Source: Phreatobacter sp.
GTDB taxonomy: Bacteria; Pseudomonadota; Alphaproteobacteria; Rhizobiales; Phreatobacteraceae
Direction: 5' to 3'
DNA length: 64,000 nt
NCBI RefSeq assembly: GCF_027532945.1
Contig: NZ_JAPZTZ010000004.1
Location: 186,001 to 250,000 of the forward strand
Under the pieces are notes generated by a model that was given only the letters and a program-made list of their open reading frames with translations, made no database searches and was not told where the DNA came from. The translations under genes were made by a program, and so were the position numbers. Numbering within the stretch: position 1 is the first letter of the stretch; every line of letters starts with the position of its first letter. Shown here piece after piece: positions 28,289 through 37,660 of this stretch.

Positions 28289-28334
28289 CTCGTCCTGAGG
28301 TGCGAGGCCGACAGGCCGAGCCTCGAAGGACGCA
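28289..28334 (-). repeat. REP-like palindromic element, copy 2 (inverted, shortened)
   Basis: Reverse complement of the outer parts of copy 1: CGTCCTGAGGTGCGAGGC, a short linker, then GAGCCTCGAAGGACGCA. The inner section of copy 1 is missing. The two copies can pair into a long stem between the Bug receptor and sulfatase genes. Confidence 0.7.
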
Positions 28335-28445
28335 CTAGCGTTGTGCAGTCCTGACCCCTCCCGGAATGGGCTCTCCTGTCCACTCCCCTTGCCGCCACCG
28401 CCGTCCCGACGCACTGTCCTCGCCCGCCTGCCCCACGAGCCCGCC

Positions 28446-30077
28446 ATGCCGCACGCCGAGAAAAACATCCTCTTCATCATGTGCGACCAGCTGCGGTTCG
28501 ATTACCTCAGCTGCGCCGGCCATCCGCGCCTGAAAACCCCGACCATCGATGCACTGGCGGCGCGCGGCGTGCGCTTCACCCGCACCTATGTCCAGTCGCC
28601 GGTCTGCGGCCCCTCGCGCATGAGCTATTACACCGGCCGCTACATGCGCTCGCACGGCTCCAACTGGAACAACTTCCCCCTGCGCATCGGCGAGCCGACC
28701 CTCGGCCAGCACCTGAAGGCGCTTGGCGTGCGCAACGTCCTCGTCGGCAAGACCCACATGACCGCTGATGACGAGGGCATGGAGCGGCTCGGCATCCCCA
28801 AGGGCTCGGTCATCGGCGTCGAGGCGGCGCAATGCGGCTTCGAGCCCTATGAGCGCGACGACGGCCTGCATCCCTCGCGGCCCGGCGCAGCCCGGCCGGC
28901 CTATGACACCTATCTGGAGAAAAACGGCTTCCCGGCCCGCAACCCCTGGGAAGACCGCGCCAATTCAGGGCTCGGGCCGGACGGCGAGAAGCAGAACGGC
29001 TGGCTCCTCGCCCATGCCGACAAGGAAGCCAATATCCCTGAGGAGCATTCCGAGACGCCCTACATGACCCGCCGGGCCATGGACTTCATCCGCGAGGCCA
29101 AGGAGGACGGCCGCCCCTGGTGCCTCCACCTCTCCTATATCAAGCCGCATTGGCCCTATATCGCGCCGGCGCCCTACCACGACATGTTCGGGGAAGACGA
29201 CGTGAAGCCGGCCATCCGCTCGGATCTCGAGCGGCAGAACCCGCATCCGGTCTATGGCGCTTTCATGGACATGCGGGTCTCCCGCAATTTCGCCCGCGAG
29301 GAGGTCCGCCGCCGCGTCATCCCGGCCTATATGGGCCTCATCCGCCAGATCGACGACCAGCTCGGCGTGCTGTTCAAGTTCCTCGACGACGAGGGCCTCA
29401 CGGACAAGACGATGATCGTCTTCACCTCCGACCATGGCGACTATCTCGGCGACCATTGGCTCGGCGAGAAGGACCTGTTCCACGAGGTCTCGGTGAAGGT
29501 GCCGCTCATCGTCGTCGATCCCTCTCCGGAGGCCGACGCCACGCGTGGCACCACCTGCGATGCGCTCGTTGAGGCCATCGACCTCGCGCCGACCTTCATC
29601 GAACATTTCGGCGGCACGGTGCCGCGCCATGTCGTCGAGGGCCGGTCGCTGAAACCCCTGCTGCGGGGGCAAAAGCCGCTGGACTGGCGGCCCGTCGCCA
29701 TCTCCGAATACGACTATTCCATGCTGGATTCCCGCCGCACCCTCGGCCGCAAGCCCGACGAGTGCCGGCTGTTCATGGTCTTCGACGGCCGGTTCAAATA
29801 TGTCCACGCGCCGGGCTTCCGGTCGATGCTCTGGGACCTGCAGACGGACCCCAACGAATATCGCGACCTCGGCGATGATCCCGAGCACGAGGCCACTCGC
29901 GCGCGGCTGAAGGAGCACCTCCTCGCCTGGGCGCTCACCGACCACAACCGCATCACCATGCCGGATGCGACCATCGAGACCTATGGTCCGGCGCGGCAGC
30001 TGCGCGGTGGCATCCTCATCGGCTACTGGGACGAGGCGGAGGTGGCGGAAGCGCGCAAGGCCTACGGCATCGAGTGA
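28446..30077 (+). CDS. Sulfatase-superfamily hydrolase (sulfatase or phosphonate monoester hydrolase)
   Basis: 543-residue alkaline-phosphatase-superfamily enzyme. Metal ligand D14 lies in FIMCDQLRFDY, and the formylglycine signature is VCGPSRMSYYTGR with Cys 54 as the residue modified to formylglycine. The second metal site is TSDHGDYLGDH. The leading sequence and the SHGSNWN block resemble both arylsulfatases and phosphonate/phosphate diester hydrolases of Rhizobiales. No signal peptide, which favours a cytoplasmic phosphonate monoester hydrolase-like role. The first ATG with sense is at 28446. Confidence 0.87.
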   Translation: MPHAEKNILFIMCDQLRFDYLSCAGHPRLKTPTIDALAARGVRFTRTYVQSPVCGPSRMSYYTGRYMRSHGSNWNNFPLRIGEPTLGQHLKALGVRNVLVGKTHMTADDEGMERLGIPKGSVIGVEAAQCGFEPYERDDGLHPSRPGAARPAYDTYLEKNGFPARNPWEDRANSGLGPDGEKQNGWLLAHADKEANIPEEHSETPYMTRRAMDFIREAKEDGRPWCLHLSYIKPHWPYIAPAPYHDMFGEDDVKPAIRSDLERQNPHPVYGAFMDMRVSRNFAREEVRRRVIPAYMGLIRQIDDQLGVLFKFLDDEGLTDKTMIVFTSDHGDYLGDHWLGEKDLFHEVSVKVPLIVVDPSPEADATRGTTCDALVEAIDLAPTFIEHFGGTVPRHVVEGRSLKPLLRGQKPLDWRPVAISEYDYSMLDSRRTLGRKPDECRLFMVFDGRFKYVHAPGFRSMLWDLQTDPNEYRDLGDDPEHEATRARLKEHLLAWALTDHNRITMPDATIETYGPARQLRGGILIGYWDEAEVAEARKAYGIE

Positions 30078-30160
30078 CGCAGGCACGGCGTCGCCGCTTG
30101 CCAAGCGGGCGGGTCGGGTCTCCTATAAACGCTTCGCTCGCCCCCAAGGACGCGTTCCCC

Positions 30161-31432
30161 GTGAGTCTCGATTTCGCGCCCCACCCGCTCCGCCGTCAGG
30201 TGCTGGACGAACTGCATGCCCGGCCCTTCCAGCTGGTCGAGACGCCGCGTCGGGTGCTGCTCCACGCCTTTTCGACCGCCGAAGTCCCGGTGACCGACGA
30301 GCGCGCGACGCTGGCCGCCTGGTGCAGCGCGACGGGCGCTACCCGGCCTGACGAGGGCGCGAATTTCCACCGCGCCGTCTTCCCCACGTCCCGGCTGCGC
30401 TGGGAGCGGCACAGCGAGTTCTCCACCTATGGCTGGGACGTTCCGGCGCCGGCCGGCGATCCCTTCCACTGGCCGCTGCCGCAGCCGAGCCCGGTTGGCG
30501 GCGCCGTCGCCGCCCCCGGCCCGCTGCTCGTCGCCATCGACCTGGCGCTGGTGCGCGAGAGCGCGCTTGCCGCGGACTGGCAGGCGCTCTTCGATCCCGC
30601 CTCGCTCTGCGTCTCCCACGCCGTAGACGGGGCGGCGACCATCGCCACCGACTTCCGCCAGGATTCGCGCGGCTATACCCGCATCCTCGTCATCGACCAT
30701 GGCCTGACCCCGGCGGTGGCCGGCGCGCTGGTCCAGCGGCTGCTGGAGGTCGAGACCTATCGCTGCTTCGCCCTGCTCGGCCTGCCCGAGGCGCAGCGCG
30801 TCGGGCCGATCATCGGCCGCATCGAGCGCGAGCTTCTCTCCGTCGCCCAGCGCATGAAGACGGCGACCGGCCTCGAGAGCAATGCCGCCCTGCTCGACAC
30901 GCTGGTGGCGCAGGCCGCCGAACTTGAGGCCGAGGCGGCGCTGTCGAGCTTCCGCTTCGGCGCCACACGCGCCTATGAGGCGCTGGTGCGCTCGCGCCTC
31001 GGCGTCATCGGCGAGACGCCGCTGGAGGGGCACTCGACCTGGGCGGCCTTCCTCGACCGCCGCTTCGCGCCGGCCATGCGCACCTGCCAGACGGCCTCCG
31101 ACCGCCAGGCCGAGCTGTCGCTGAAGCTCGCCCGCGCCGCGAACCTGTTGCGCACCCGCGTCGACATCGCCCTTGAGCAGCAGAACCGCACGCTGCTCGA
31201 GACCATGTCCGAGCGGGGGAGGCTGCAATTGCGCCTGCAGCAGACGGTGGAGGGCCTCTCCATCGCCGCCGTCTCCTATTACGTGCTCGGCCTGCTCGGC
31301 TACCTGTTCAAGGGCGGCAAGGATTCCGGCGTCCTGCCCTTCGAGCCGACGGTGGCGACCGCCGCCGTCCTGCCCTTCGTGGTGCTGGTCATGGCCCTCG
31401 TGGTCCGGCGCATCCGCACCCGCGAGGACTGA
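30161..31432 (+). CDS. DUF3422 family protein
   Basis: 423 residues from GTG 30161, which has AAGGA about 8 bases upstream; a longer frame from 30074 is possible. The block FAPHPLRRQVLDELHARPF and later RVLLHAFST are the DUF3422 signature. The C-terminal part contains a coiled segment and two membrane helices (SYYVLGLLGYLFKGG; VATAAVLPFVVLVMALVV). Probably an inner-membrane protein; function unknown. Confidence 0.85.
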   Translation: MSLDFAPHPLRRQVLDELHARPFQLVETPRRVLLHAFSTAEVPVTDERATLAAWCSATGATRPDEGANFHRAVFPTSRLRWERHSEFSTYGWDVPAPAGDPFHWPLPQPSPVGGAVAAPGPLLVAIDLALVRESALAADWQALFDPASLCVSHAVDGAATIATDFRQDSRGYTRILVIDHGLTPAVAGALVQRLLEVETYRCFALLGLPEAQRVGPIIGRIERELLSVAQRMKTATGLESNAALLDTLVAQAAELEAEAALSSFRFGATRAYEALVRSRLGVIGETPLEGHSTWAAFLDRRFAPAMRTCQTASDRQAELSLKLARAANLLRTRVDIALEQQNRTLLETMSERGRLQLRLQQTVEGLSIAAVSYYVLGLLGYLFKGGKDSGVLPFEPTVATAAVLPFVVLVMALVVRRIRTRED

Positions 31433-31519
31433 CGGCATGGCAGGCCCCTGCGCCGCCGCCGTTCTCGCCGTCATGCAGGCGCGCTAGAGCTGGCCCCCCG
31501 CATTCTGAGGAGAGCCCCC

Positions 31520-32500
31520 ATGGACATCGTGAAGCTCGGCCGCACCGGCCTCGACGTCTCGCGCCTTTGCCTCGGCTGCATGACCTATGGCGCCCCCGAC
31601 CAGGGCGCCCATCCCTGGTCGATGGGCGAGGCCGAGAGCCGCCCCTTCATCAAGCGGGCGCTCGACCTCGGCATCAATTTCTTCGACACGGCCAATATCT
31701 ATTCGCTCGGTTCCTCGGAGGAGATCGTCGGCAAGGCGCTGAAGGATATGGCGAAGCGCGACGACATCGTCATCGCCACCAAGGTCTTCAACCGCATGCG
31801 CCCGGGTCCGAACGGCGCCGGCCTGTCGCGCAAGGCGATCATGACCGAGATCGACCATTCGCTGCGCCGCCTCGGCACCGACTATGTCGACCTCTACCAG
31901 ATCCACCGCTTCGACTACGACACGCCCATCGAGGAGACGCTGGAAGCGCTCCACGATGTCGTGAAGGCCGGCAAGGCCCGCTATATCGGCGCTTCCTCGA
32001 TGAGCGCCTGGCGCTTCATGAAGATGCTGAAGACCTCGGAGGCGAATGGCTGGACGCGCTTCGCCACCGTGCAGAATTACGTGAACCTGCTCTACCGCGA
32101 GGAGGAGCGCGAGATGCTTCCCCTCTGCCGCGAGGAGGGCATCGGCGTCATCCCCTGGAGCCCGCTCGCCCGCGGCCGCCTCACCCGCGACTGGGATTCG
32201 TCCAGCGCCCGCGCCGAGACCGACGATTTCGGCAAGACGCTCTATGCGGCGACGGCGGAGGCCGACCGCAAGGTGGTCGAGGCGGTGGCGGCGGTGGCCA
32301 AGGCCCGCGGCATCCCGCGGGCGCAGGTTGCGCTCGCCTGGGTGCTGCAGAAGCCGGGCATCACCGCGCCGATCGTCGGCGCCAGCAAGATGGGCCATCT
32401 GGACGATGCGGTGGCGGCGCTCACGGTGAAGCTGACGGCGGAGGAGATTGCCGCGCTGGAGGCGCCTTACGTCCCGCACGCGGTGGTGGGGTTCAAGTAA
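31520..32500 (+). CDS. Aldo/keto reductase
   Basis: 326-residue NADPH-dependent oxidoreductase of the AKR fold (YajO/voltage-gated-K-channel beta-like branch). The tetrad is visible: D56 and Y61 in FFDTANIY, K88 in IATKVFN, H129 in YQIHRFD. The nucleotide-binding C-terminus has PIVGASKMGHLDDAVAAL. Substrate unknown. Preceded by GAGGAGAG. Confidence 0.92.
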   Translation: MDIVKLGRTGLDVSRLCLGCMTYGAPDQGAHPWSMGEAESRPFIKRALDLGINFFDTANIYSLGSSEEIVGKALKDMAKRDDIVIATKVFNRMRPGPNGAGLSRKAIMTEIDHSLRRLGTDYVDLYQIHRFDYDTPIEETLEALHDVVKAGKARYIGASSMSAWRFMKMLKTSEANGWTRFATVQNYVNLLYREEEREMLPLCREEGIGVIPWSPLARGRLTRDWDSSSARAETDDFGKTLYAATAEADRKVVEAVAAVAKARGIPRAQVALAWVLQKPGITAPIVGASKMGHLDDAVAALTVKLTAEEIAALEAPYVPHAVVGFK

Positions 32501-32532
32501 GCGGGGCAAGGGACGCTAAGGGCGTCTGTCCA

Positions 32533-32556
32533 CCTCTCCCCGCTTGCGGGGAGAGG
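32533..32556. terminator. Strong hairpin between convergent genes (REP-like family B)
   Basis: CCTCTCCCCGC (32533-32543), loop TT, GCGGGGAGAGG (32546-32556): 11 perfect pairs, followed by GGGTGAGGG. It lies between the stops of the aldo/keto reductase and the NIPSNAP gene. The same sequence family recurs twice at 57083-57240. Probably works as a bidirectional terminator despite lacking a T-run. Confidence 0.6.
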
Positions 32557-32588
32557 GAAGGGTGAGGGGCCCTCGGAAAACTCCGCCC

Positions 32589-32903
32589 TCACCGGATCGG
32601 CGAGAACCGCGTCGGCCGCAAAAACCTGACGTGCTGGACCTCGACCAGCCCCTTCACCTTGGCGAGATAGGCCTGCCAGCGCGGGTCGGCCATCATCCGG
32701 TCGCGGCGGGCAAGGCGATCATCGAGGCTGTCGTAGGACCACCAGGCGACGACGTGGTTGAGCTCCGCCGTCTCCGAGGTGAAATAGCCGTGGAACGTGC
32801 CGAGCAGCTCCTGCTGGATCGGCAGGCCGTGCTCCTCGTAGAGACCGACGAATTCGGCGAGATGGCCGGCCTTGATGCGGTAGTCGCGCTCCTCGACGAT
32901 CAT
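32589..32903 (-). CDS. NIPSNAP family protein
   Basis: 104-residue ferredoxin-fold dimeric alpha-beta barrel protein. It starts MIVEERDYRIKAGHLAEFV and contains ELNHVVAWWSYDSLDDRLARR, both typical of NIPSNAP proteins in catabolic clusters. The start at 32903 was chosen because family members begin at this strand. It is 4 bases after the cupin gene and would be the last gene of a three-gene unit. Confidence 0.85.
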   Translation of the reverse strand: MIVEERDYRIKAGHLAEFVGLYEEHGLPIQQELLGTFHGYFTSETAELNHVVAWWSYDSLDDRLARRDRMMADPRWQAYLAKVKGLVEVQHVRFLRPTRFSPIR

Positions 32904-32907
32904 TTCG

Positions 32908-33420
32908 TCACCCCTTCGGATTATGCGACGGATCGGCCCAGCCGAAGACCGTCCGCTTCTCGATCTCGGCGACATCGGCGGGGCGCGGGAAGGGCTCCGG
33001 CGCCGGCTCGCCGGGTTTGCGCTCCCGACCGATGGCGGCGAAGAAGTCCTCCAGCCCGCCCGGCATGAGGAACCAGACGAAGCTCATCGGCTCCGGCCCC
33101 GGATTGACGAAGCCATGCTTGCGGTCGCGACCGATGAAGACGGTGGAGCCCGCCTCCATCGGAATGTCCTCGCCGTCGATGCGGGCGAAGCCGCGGCCGC
33201 TCGTCAGATGGATGACCTCCTCATGGCGGTCATGGGTGTGCTCGCGGATATGGCAGCCCGGCGCCACGGTCTGCGTGCCCATGGCGAAGCGGTTCTCGGT
33301 CTTCACCGTCTTCGGATTGAGGATGCAGCGCACGAAGCCATTGGCCGGCACCGGCTGCCAGTAGGACGGGCTCTCCTCCGGTCCGAAGACCTTCACCTCG
33401 GCTTGTGGCTGGTCGCTCAT
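32908..33420 (-). CDS. Cupin-domain protein
   Basis: 170-residue single-domain cupin. Motif 1 is IREHTHDRHEEVIHLTSGRG with His/His/Glu metal ligands; motif 2 is RKHGFVNPGPEPM. Cupins of this size can be metal-dependent dioxygenases, isomerases or sensors; no choice is possible here. It begins 3 bases after the stop of the flavoprotein gene, so the two are coupled. Confidence 0.87.
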   Translation of the reverse strand: MSDQPQAEVKVFGPEESPSYWQPVPANGFVRCILNPKTVKTENRFAMGTQTVAPGCHIREHTHDRHEEVIHLTSGRGFARIDGEDIPMEAGSTVFIGRDRKHGFVNPGPEPMSFVWFLMPGGLEDFFAAIGRERKPGEPAPEPFPRPADVAEIEKRTVFGWADPSHNPKG

Positions 33421-33423
33421 GGA

Positions 33424-34752
33424 TCAGATCTCCTGGGCGTCCAGCCGCCGGTAGAGCGGCAGGGCGAAGGGCGCGATGCGCCGGATGATCGGCTGGAAGG
33501 GCTGCGGTGTCGGCTCGGAGAAGGGCAGCCCCAGCTCGCTCTCCGGCACGCCCTGGGTGACCTTCGCAAGCTCGCGGCCGAGCGACACGGAGAGCGCCAC
33601 GGCGCGGCCGTTGCAGCCCGCCCAGGCATAGCCATTGGGCCCGAGCCGGTGGAAGCGCGGGAAGCCGGCGACCTGGGGCTTGAGCAGGTTGTCCGGCGTC
33701 ATGCCGACATAGCCGGACCAGACGAAGTCGAACTCGATGTCGCCGATCTGCGGCCAGAGCTTTTTCAGCCGTTCGCCGATCATACCGCGCAGGTTGTCGC
33801 CATTGGCGCCCGGCACCATGGCGGCGCCGCCGGTGACGAGCCGGTTGCGGGCGTCCCAGCGGGCGAAATAGAGCTCGCGATGGGTGTCCGACATGGCCTG
33901 CCGGTCGGGGATGATGGTCTTGGCGACATTGTCGCTGATCGGCCGGGTCGCCATCTGCCAGGACAGGACCGGGATCACCTCATGGGCGATGTCGCGGTTG
34001 AGGCTGTCGGAGAACTCCCCCGTATAGGCATTGGTGGCAAGGACCAGCGCCTTGGCCGTCACCTGGCCCTTCTCGGTCGTCACCACCCAGTCATCGCCGA
34101 CGCGCGCATAGGATTTGACCGGTGAGCGCGAGCGGATCACCGCGCCGAGCCTCAAGGCCACTTGCGCGAGGCCGCGGGAGAGGGCGAGCGGATTGATGTG
34201 ACCGCCAGTCGGATTCCAGAAGCCGCCGAACCAGGCCTCCGAGCCGAGCATCCGCGCCGTCGCCTCGCGGTCGAGCAGCTCGACCGGCGCGCCGAGCGCC
34301 GACCATTCCTTCACCCGCTTCTCCGCGATCTTCAAGCGGCCCGGCGAATGGACCGGCTGCACCCAGCCGGCCTGCTCGGCCTCGGCGGGGATGTCGTGTT
34401 TGCGCACGAGGTCGAAAAGATATTGCGCGGCGTCGCGCAGCACGAGGTTGAACCGCTCGCCCGCCTCGCCATGGCGGGCGGTCATGCCGGACGGGTCATG
34501 GCCGGCCAGCGTCGGGATCACCTGGCCGTTGTTGCGGCCCGAGGCGCCCCAGCCCGGCTCCACCGCCTCCACGACCGTGACGGCAACGCCCATCTCGCGC
34601 AGGTGGATCGCGGTCGAGAGCCCCGTGAAGCCGGCGCCGATGACGACGACGTCGGTCGTCTCTTCGCCGGTCAGCGGCTGCAGCACCGGGCCGGGCGGCG
34701 CCGTCGCGACCCACAGGGACGGGGGCCATGGGGCCGATGCGGTGGAAGGCAT
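33424..34752 (-). CDS. FAD-dependent amine/amino-acid oxidoreductase (DAO fold, PuuB-like)
   Basis: 442-residue flavoprotein. The ADP-binding motif is VVVIGAGFTGLSTAIHL and then VEAVEPGWGASGRNNGQV, the form seen in gamma-glutamylputrescine oxidase and related secondary-amine oxidases. The start at 34752 has GGAGAG upstream; an ATG six codons earlier lacks one. It heads the flavoprotein/cupin/NIPSNAP operon and is divergent from the VOC and peptide-transporter genes. It probably oxidises an imported amine or N-modified amino acid (inference). Confidence 0.88.
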   Translation of the reverse strand: MPSTASAPWPPSLWVATAPPGPVLQPLTGEETTDVVVIGAGFTGLSTAIHLREMGVAVTVVEAVEPGWGASGRNNGQVIPTLAGHDPSGMTARHGEAGERFNLVLRDAAQYLFDLVRKHDIPAEAEQAGWVQPVHSPGRLKIAEKRVKEWSALGAPVELLDREATARMLGSEAWFGGFWNPTGGHINPLALSRGLAQVALRLGAVIRSRSPVKSYARVGDDWVVTTEKGQVTAKALVLATNAYTGEFSDSLNRDIAHEVIPVLSWQMATRPISDNVAKTIIPDRQAMSDTHRELYFARWDARNRLVTGGAAMVPGANGDNLRGMIGERLKKLWPQIGDIEFDFVWSGYVGMTPDNLLKPQVAGFPRFHRLGPNGYAWAGCNGRAVALSVSLGRELAKVTQGVPESELGLPFSEPTPQPFQPIIRRIAPFALPLYRRLDAQEI

Positions 34753-35091
34753 GGAGGTCTCTCCGGACATGTGTCACGATCCATGAAAGCGGTCCGGGAG
34801 GGCAGCGGCAAGCGCCGCTGCGGCAGACGGGCCGGGCGGTGGGTGAAAACCACCACTCGTTTCTGGAAGGAAGCCCCGAAAGTAGAATTATTTTGTCATT
34901 TGTACGCCTATATAGAGAACAAAACTACTATTTGTCCGACTTATAATCGGTCATAACAGGCAAATTCTTCTCTCCAGCTATGCGTGCAGAGCAGCAGAGG
35001 CCCGGCAATTCTGCCACCCTCGGCGCGTTGCGCGCGGGCGTCCGATCGGATGAAGTGCGGGCCAGCTGAACTGAAGAAGAAGGCTCAAGCC
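34753..35091. promoter_or_regulatory. Divergent AT-rich regulatory region
   Basis: 339 bases between the divergent amine-oxidase and VOC genes. 34880-34975 is strikingly AT-rich for this genome. It contains a perfect TATAAT at 34942-34947 overlapped by an imperfect dyad (CCGA, 7 bases, TCGG at 34936-34950). No matching -35 box was found, so an activator-dependent promoter is possible. Confidence 0.5.
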
Positions 35092-35940
35092 ATGCCGCTC
35101 AAGCACATCCTGGGTGCGGACCACGTCGTCGTCACCGTCCGCGATCTCGACGCCTCGGCGCGGGGCTGGGGGCTGCTGGGCTTCACCGTCTCGCCGCGCG
35201 GCACCCATTCGCCGCATCTGGGCACCGGCAACTACACGATCATGTTCGGCGACGATTACCTCGAGCTGCTCGGCGTCCTCGCCGAGACCGACCAGAACAA
35301 GCCGACCCGCGACTTCCTTTCGAAGCGCGAGGGCATCGAGCGCACCGCCTTCACCACGGACGATGCCGCCGGCGGCGCCGCCGAGCTGAAGGCCCGCGGC
35401 CTCGAGCCGCTCGGCCCGGTCCATTTCGGCCGCCCCGTCGATCTGCCCGGCGGCGGCACGGGCGAAGCCAAGTTCAACGTCTTCCGCTGGCCGCTCGACC
35501 AGAATCCCGGCGGCATGCGCATCTTCGCCTGCCAGCACCTGACCCGCGAGACCGTCTGGATCCCGGAGCTGCAGAGCCACGCCAACGGCGCCCGCCGCAT
35601 TGCCCGCATCGAGATCCTCTCGGCCGATCCGGAAGCCGCCGCCAGGAAGATGGCCGGCCTCATCGATGAGCCGGCGACCAAGACGCCGGACGGCTGGCGC
35701 GTGCCCTCGGGCGGCAAGCGCGCCGACTTCCTCTTCTATGATGCCGCCGGCTTCGCTTCGCTCTATCCCGCCGCCGTGCGCGAGGGCGCGGCCGGTGAGG
35801 GGGCGGTGGCCATCGTCATCGCCTCGGATGATCTCGCCAAGGCCAAGGCTGCCTCCGCCGGCATCGCCCATGGCGAGGAGACGGTGAGCGTGCCGGCCGC
35901 CCGCGCCAACGGCGTCGTCATCAGCTTCATCCCCCACTGA
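35092..35940 (+). CDS. VOC-family (glyoxalase-like domain) protein
   Basis: 282 residues with two glyoxalase/bleomycin-resistance-type repeats. The N-terminal one starts LGADHVVVTVRDLDASARGW and carries DDYLELLGVL; a second half begins near IARIEILSADPEAAARKM. Metal ligands His in ADHVV and Glu in YLELLG are visible. Such proteins isomerise, hydrolyse or cleave small substrates. First gene of the rightward unit containing the peptide-type transporter. Confidence 0.83.
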   Translation: MPLKHILGADHVVVTVRDLDASARGWGLLGFTVSPRGTHSPHLGTGNYTIMFGDDYLELLGVLAETDQNKPTRDFLSKREGIERTAFTTDDAAGGAAELKARGLEPLGPVHFGRPVDLPGGGTGEAKFNVFRWPLDQNPGGMRIFACQHLTRETVWIPELQSHANGARRIARIEILSADPEAAARKMAGLIDEPATKTPDGWRVPSGGKRADFLFYDAAGFASLYPAAVREGAAGEGAVAIVIASDDLAKAKAASAGIAHGEETVSVPAARANGVVISFIPH

Positions 35941-36032
35941 GCGCGGCGGGCCCCCGCCCGCCCCCGGCGATTGACGGTTATTCCGCAGTCGCCCATCGTG
36001 AATTGAGCCGCCCCTTTCGCCAGGAGATCCCC

Positions 36033-37631
36033 ATGGACCTGACCCGTCGCGCAGCGCTGATGACCTCCGCCGCGATCGCCGCCAACGTGATCGATCCGTT
36101 CAAGGCCTTCGCCCAGCAGACGCCGCGCAAGGGCGGCGTCTTCGTCGTTCATTACGGCGCCGAGCAGCGCCAGCTGAACCCCAGCATCCAGGCTTCCACC
36201 GGCGTCTACATCGTCAGTGGCAAGATCCAGGAACCGCTGGTCGATCTCGACGCCGCCGGGAATCCGGTCGGCGTTCTCGCCGAGAGCTGGGAGGCCGCGC
36301 CCGACGGCAAGACCATCACCTTCAAGCTGCGTCGCAACGTGACCTGGCATGACGGCAAGCCCTTCACCTCGGCGGACGTGCAGTTCACCGCCATGGAGAT
36401 GTGGAAGAAGGTGCTCAACTACGGCACCACGCTGCAGCTCTTCCTGACCGCCGTCGACACGCCCGATCCGCACACGGCGATCTTCCGCTACGAGCGGCCG
36501 ATGCCGCTGAACCTGCTGCTGCGTGCGCTGCCCGACCTCGGCTACATCTCTGCCAAGCATATCTACGAGGGCAGCGATGTCCGCCAGAACCCGCGCAACC
36601 TCGCGCCCCTCGGCACCGGTCCCTTCAAGTTCGTGTCCTACGAGCGTGGCCAGCACATCATCGCCGATCGCCATGACGGCTACTGGAAGGGCCCGGCCAA
36701 CCTCGACCGCATCATCTGGCGCGTCATTACCGACCGTGCCGCCGCGGCCGCCCAGATGGAGGCGGGACAGCTGCACTATTCGCCGTTCTCGGGCCTGACC
36801 ATTTCGGACATGGCGCGCCTCGGCAAGGATCGGCGCTTCGTCGTCTCCACCAAGGGCAACGAGGGCAATGCCCGCACCAACACGCTGGAGTTCAACTTCC
36901 GCCGGAAGGAACTCGCCGACATCAAGGTGCGCCAGGCCATCGCCCACGCCATCAACGTGCCCTTCTTCATCGAGAACTTCCTCGGCGACTTCGCCAAGCT
37001 CGGCACCGGCCCGATCCCCTCGGTCTCGACCGATTTCTATCCGGGCGCCAACACCCCGCAGTTCCCCTTTGACAAGGCCAAGGCGATCCGTCTGCTCGAC
37101 GAGGCAGGCCTGCGCCCCGGCGCGGGTGGCACCCGTCTGTCGCTGCGCCTCCTGCCCGCCCCCTGGGGCGAGGACATCTCTCTCTGGGCGACCTTCATCC
37201 AGCAGTCGCTCGGCGAGGTGGGCATCCGCGTCGAGATCGTCCGCACCGATGGCGGCGGCTTCCTCAAGTCGGTCTATGCCGACCATGCCTTCGATCTCGC
37301 CACCGGCTGGCACCAGTACCGCAACGACCCCGCCGTCTCGACGACCGTGTGGTATCGCTCGGGACAGCCGGTCGGCGCGCCCTGGACCAACCAGTGGGGC
37401 GTCACCGACGCGACCCTCGACAAGATCATCGACGATGCCGCGACCGAGGTCGACGCTGCCAAGCGCAAGGCGCTCTATGGCGACTTCGTCCGCCGTGCCA
37501 ATGGCGAGCTCATGCTCTGGATGCCGATCGAGCAGATCTTCGTCACGGTGATCACCGCGAGGGCGCGCAACCACTCCAACACGCCGCGCTGGGGCTCTTC
37601 GTCCTGGCACGATCTTTGGTTGGCGGAGTGA
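36033..37631 (+). CDS. Peptide/nickel-type ABC transporter receptor (SBP_bac_5)
   Basis: 532-residue periplasmic receptor. The Tat-like leader MDLTRRAALMTSAAIAAN precedes PRKGGVFVVHYG, and family blocks LNPSIQAS, LAESWEAAPDGKTITFKLR and WHDGKPFTSADV identify the DppA/OppA class. GGAG lies upstream of the ATG at 36033. These importers also carry opines, glutathione and other amines, which would fit the oxidase operon opposite. Confidence 0.93.
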   Translation: MDLTRRAALMTSAAIAANVIDPFKAFAQQTPRKGGVFVVHYGAEQRQLNPSIQASTGVYIVSGKIQEPLVDLDAAGNPVGVLAESWEAAPDGKTITFKLRRNVTWHDGKPFTSADVQFTAMEMWKKVLNYGTTLQLFLTAVDTPDPHTAIFRYERPMPLNLLLRALPDLGYISAKHIYEGSDVRQNPRNLAPLGTGPFKFVSYERGQHIIADRHDGYWKGPANLDRIIWRVITDRAAAAAQMEAGQLHYSPFSGLTISDMARLGKDRRFVVSTKGNEGNARTNTLEFNFRRKELADIKVRQAIAHAINVPFFIENFLGDFAKLGTGPIPSVSTDFYPGANTPQFPFDKAKAIRLLDEAGLRPGAGGTRLSLRLLPAPWGEDISLWATFIQQSLGEVGIRVEIVRTDGGGFLKSVYADHAFDLATGWHQYRNDPAVSTTVWYRSGQPVGAPWTNQWGVTDATLDKIIDDAATEVDAAKRKALYGDFVRRANGELMLWMPIEQIFVTVITARARNHSNTPRWGSSSWHDLWLAE

Positions 37632-37660
37632 GCCCGCAGCACCAGCCCCTGGCCTGATCC

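Noticed and set aside
25414-28398. An uninterrupted minus-strand reading frame of about 990 codons opposite the ThDP and Bug genes
   Set aside because: It is the high-GC shadow of two well-recognised genes, with an Arg/Gly/Ala/His-rich translation and no domain; stop codons are rare on the complement of GC-rich coding DNA.
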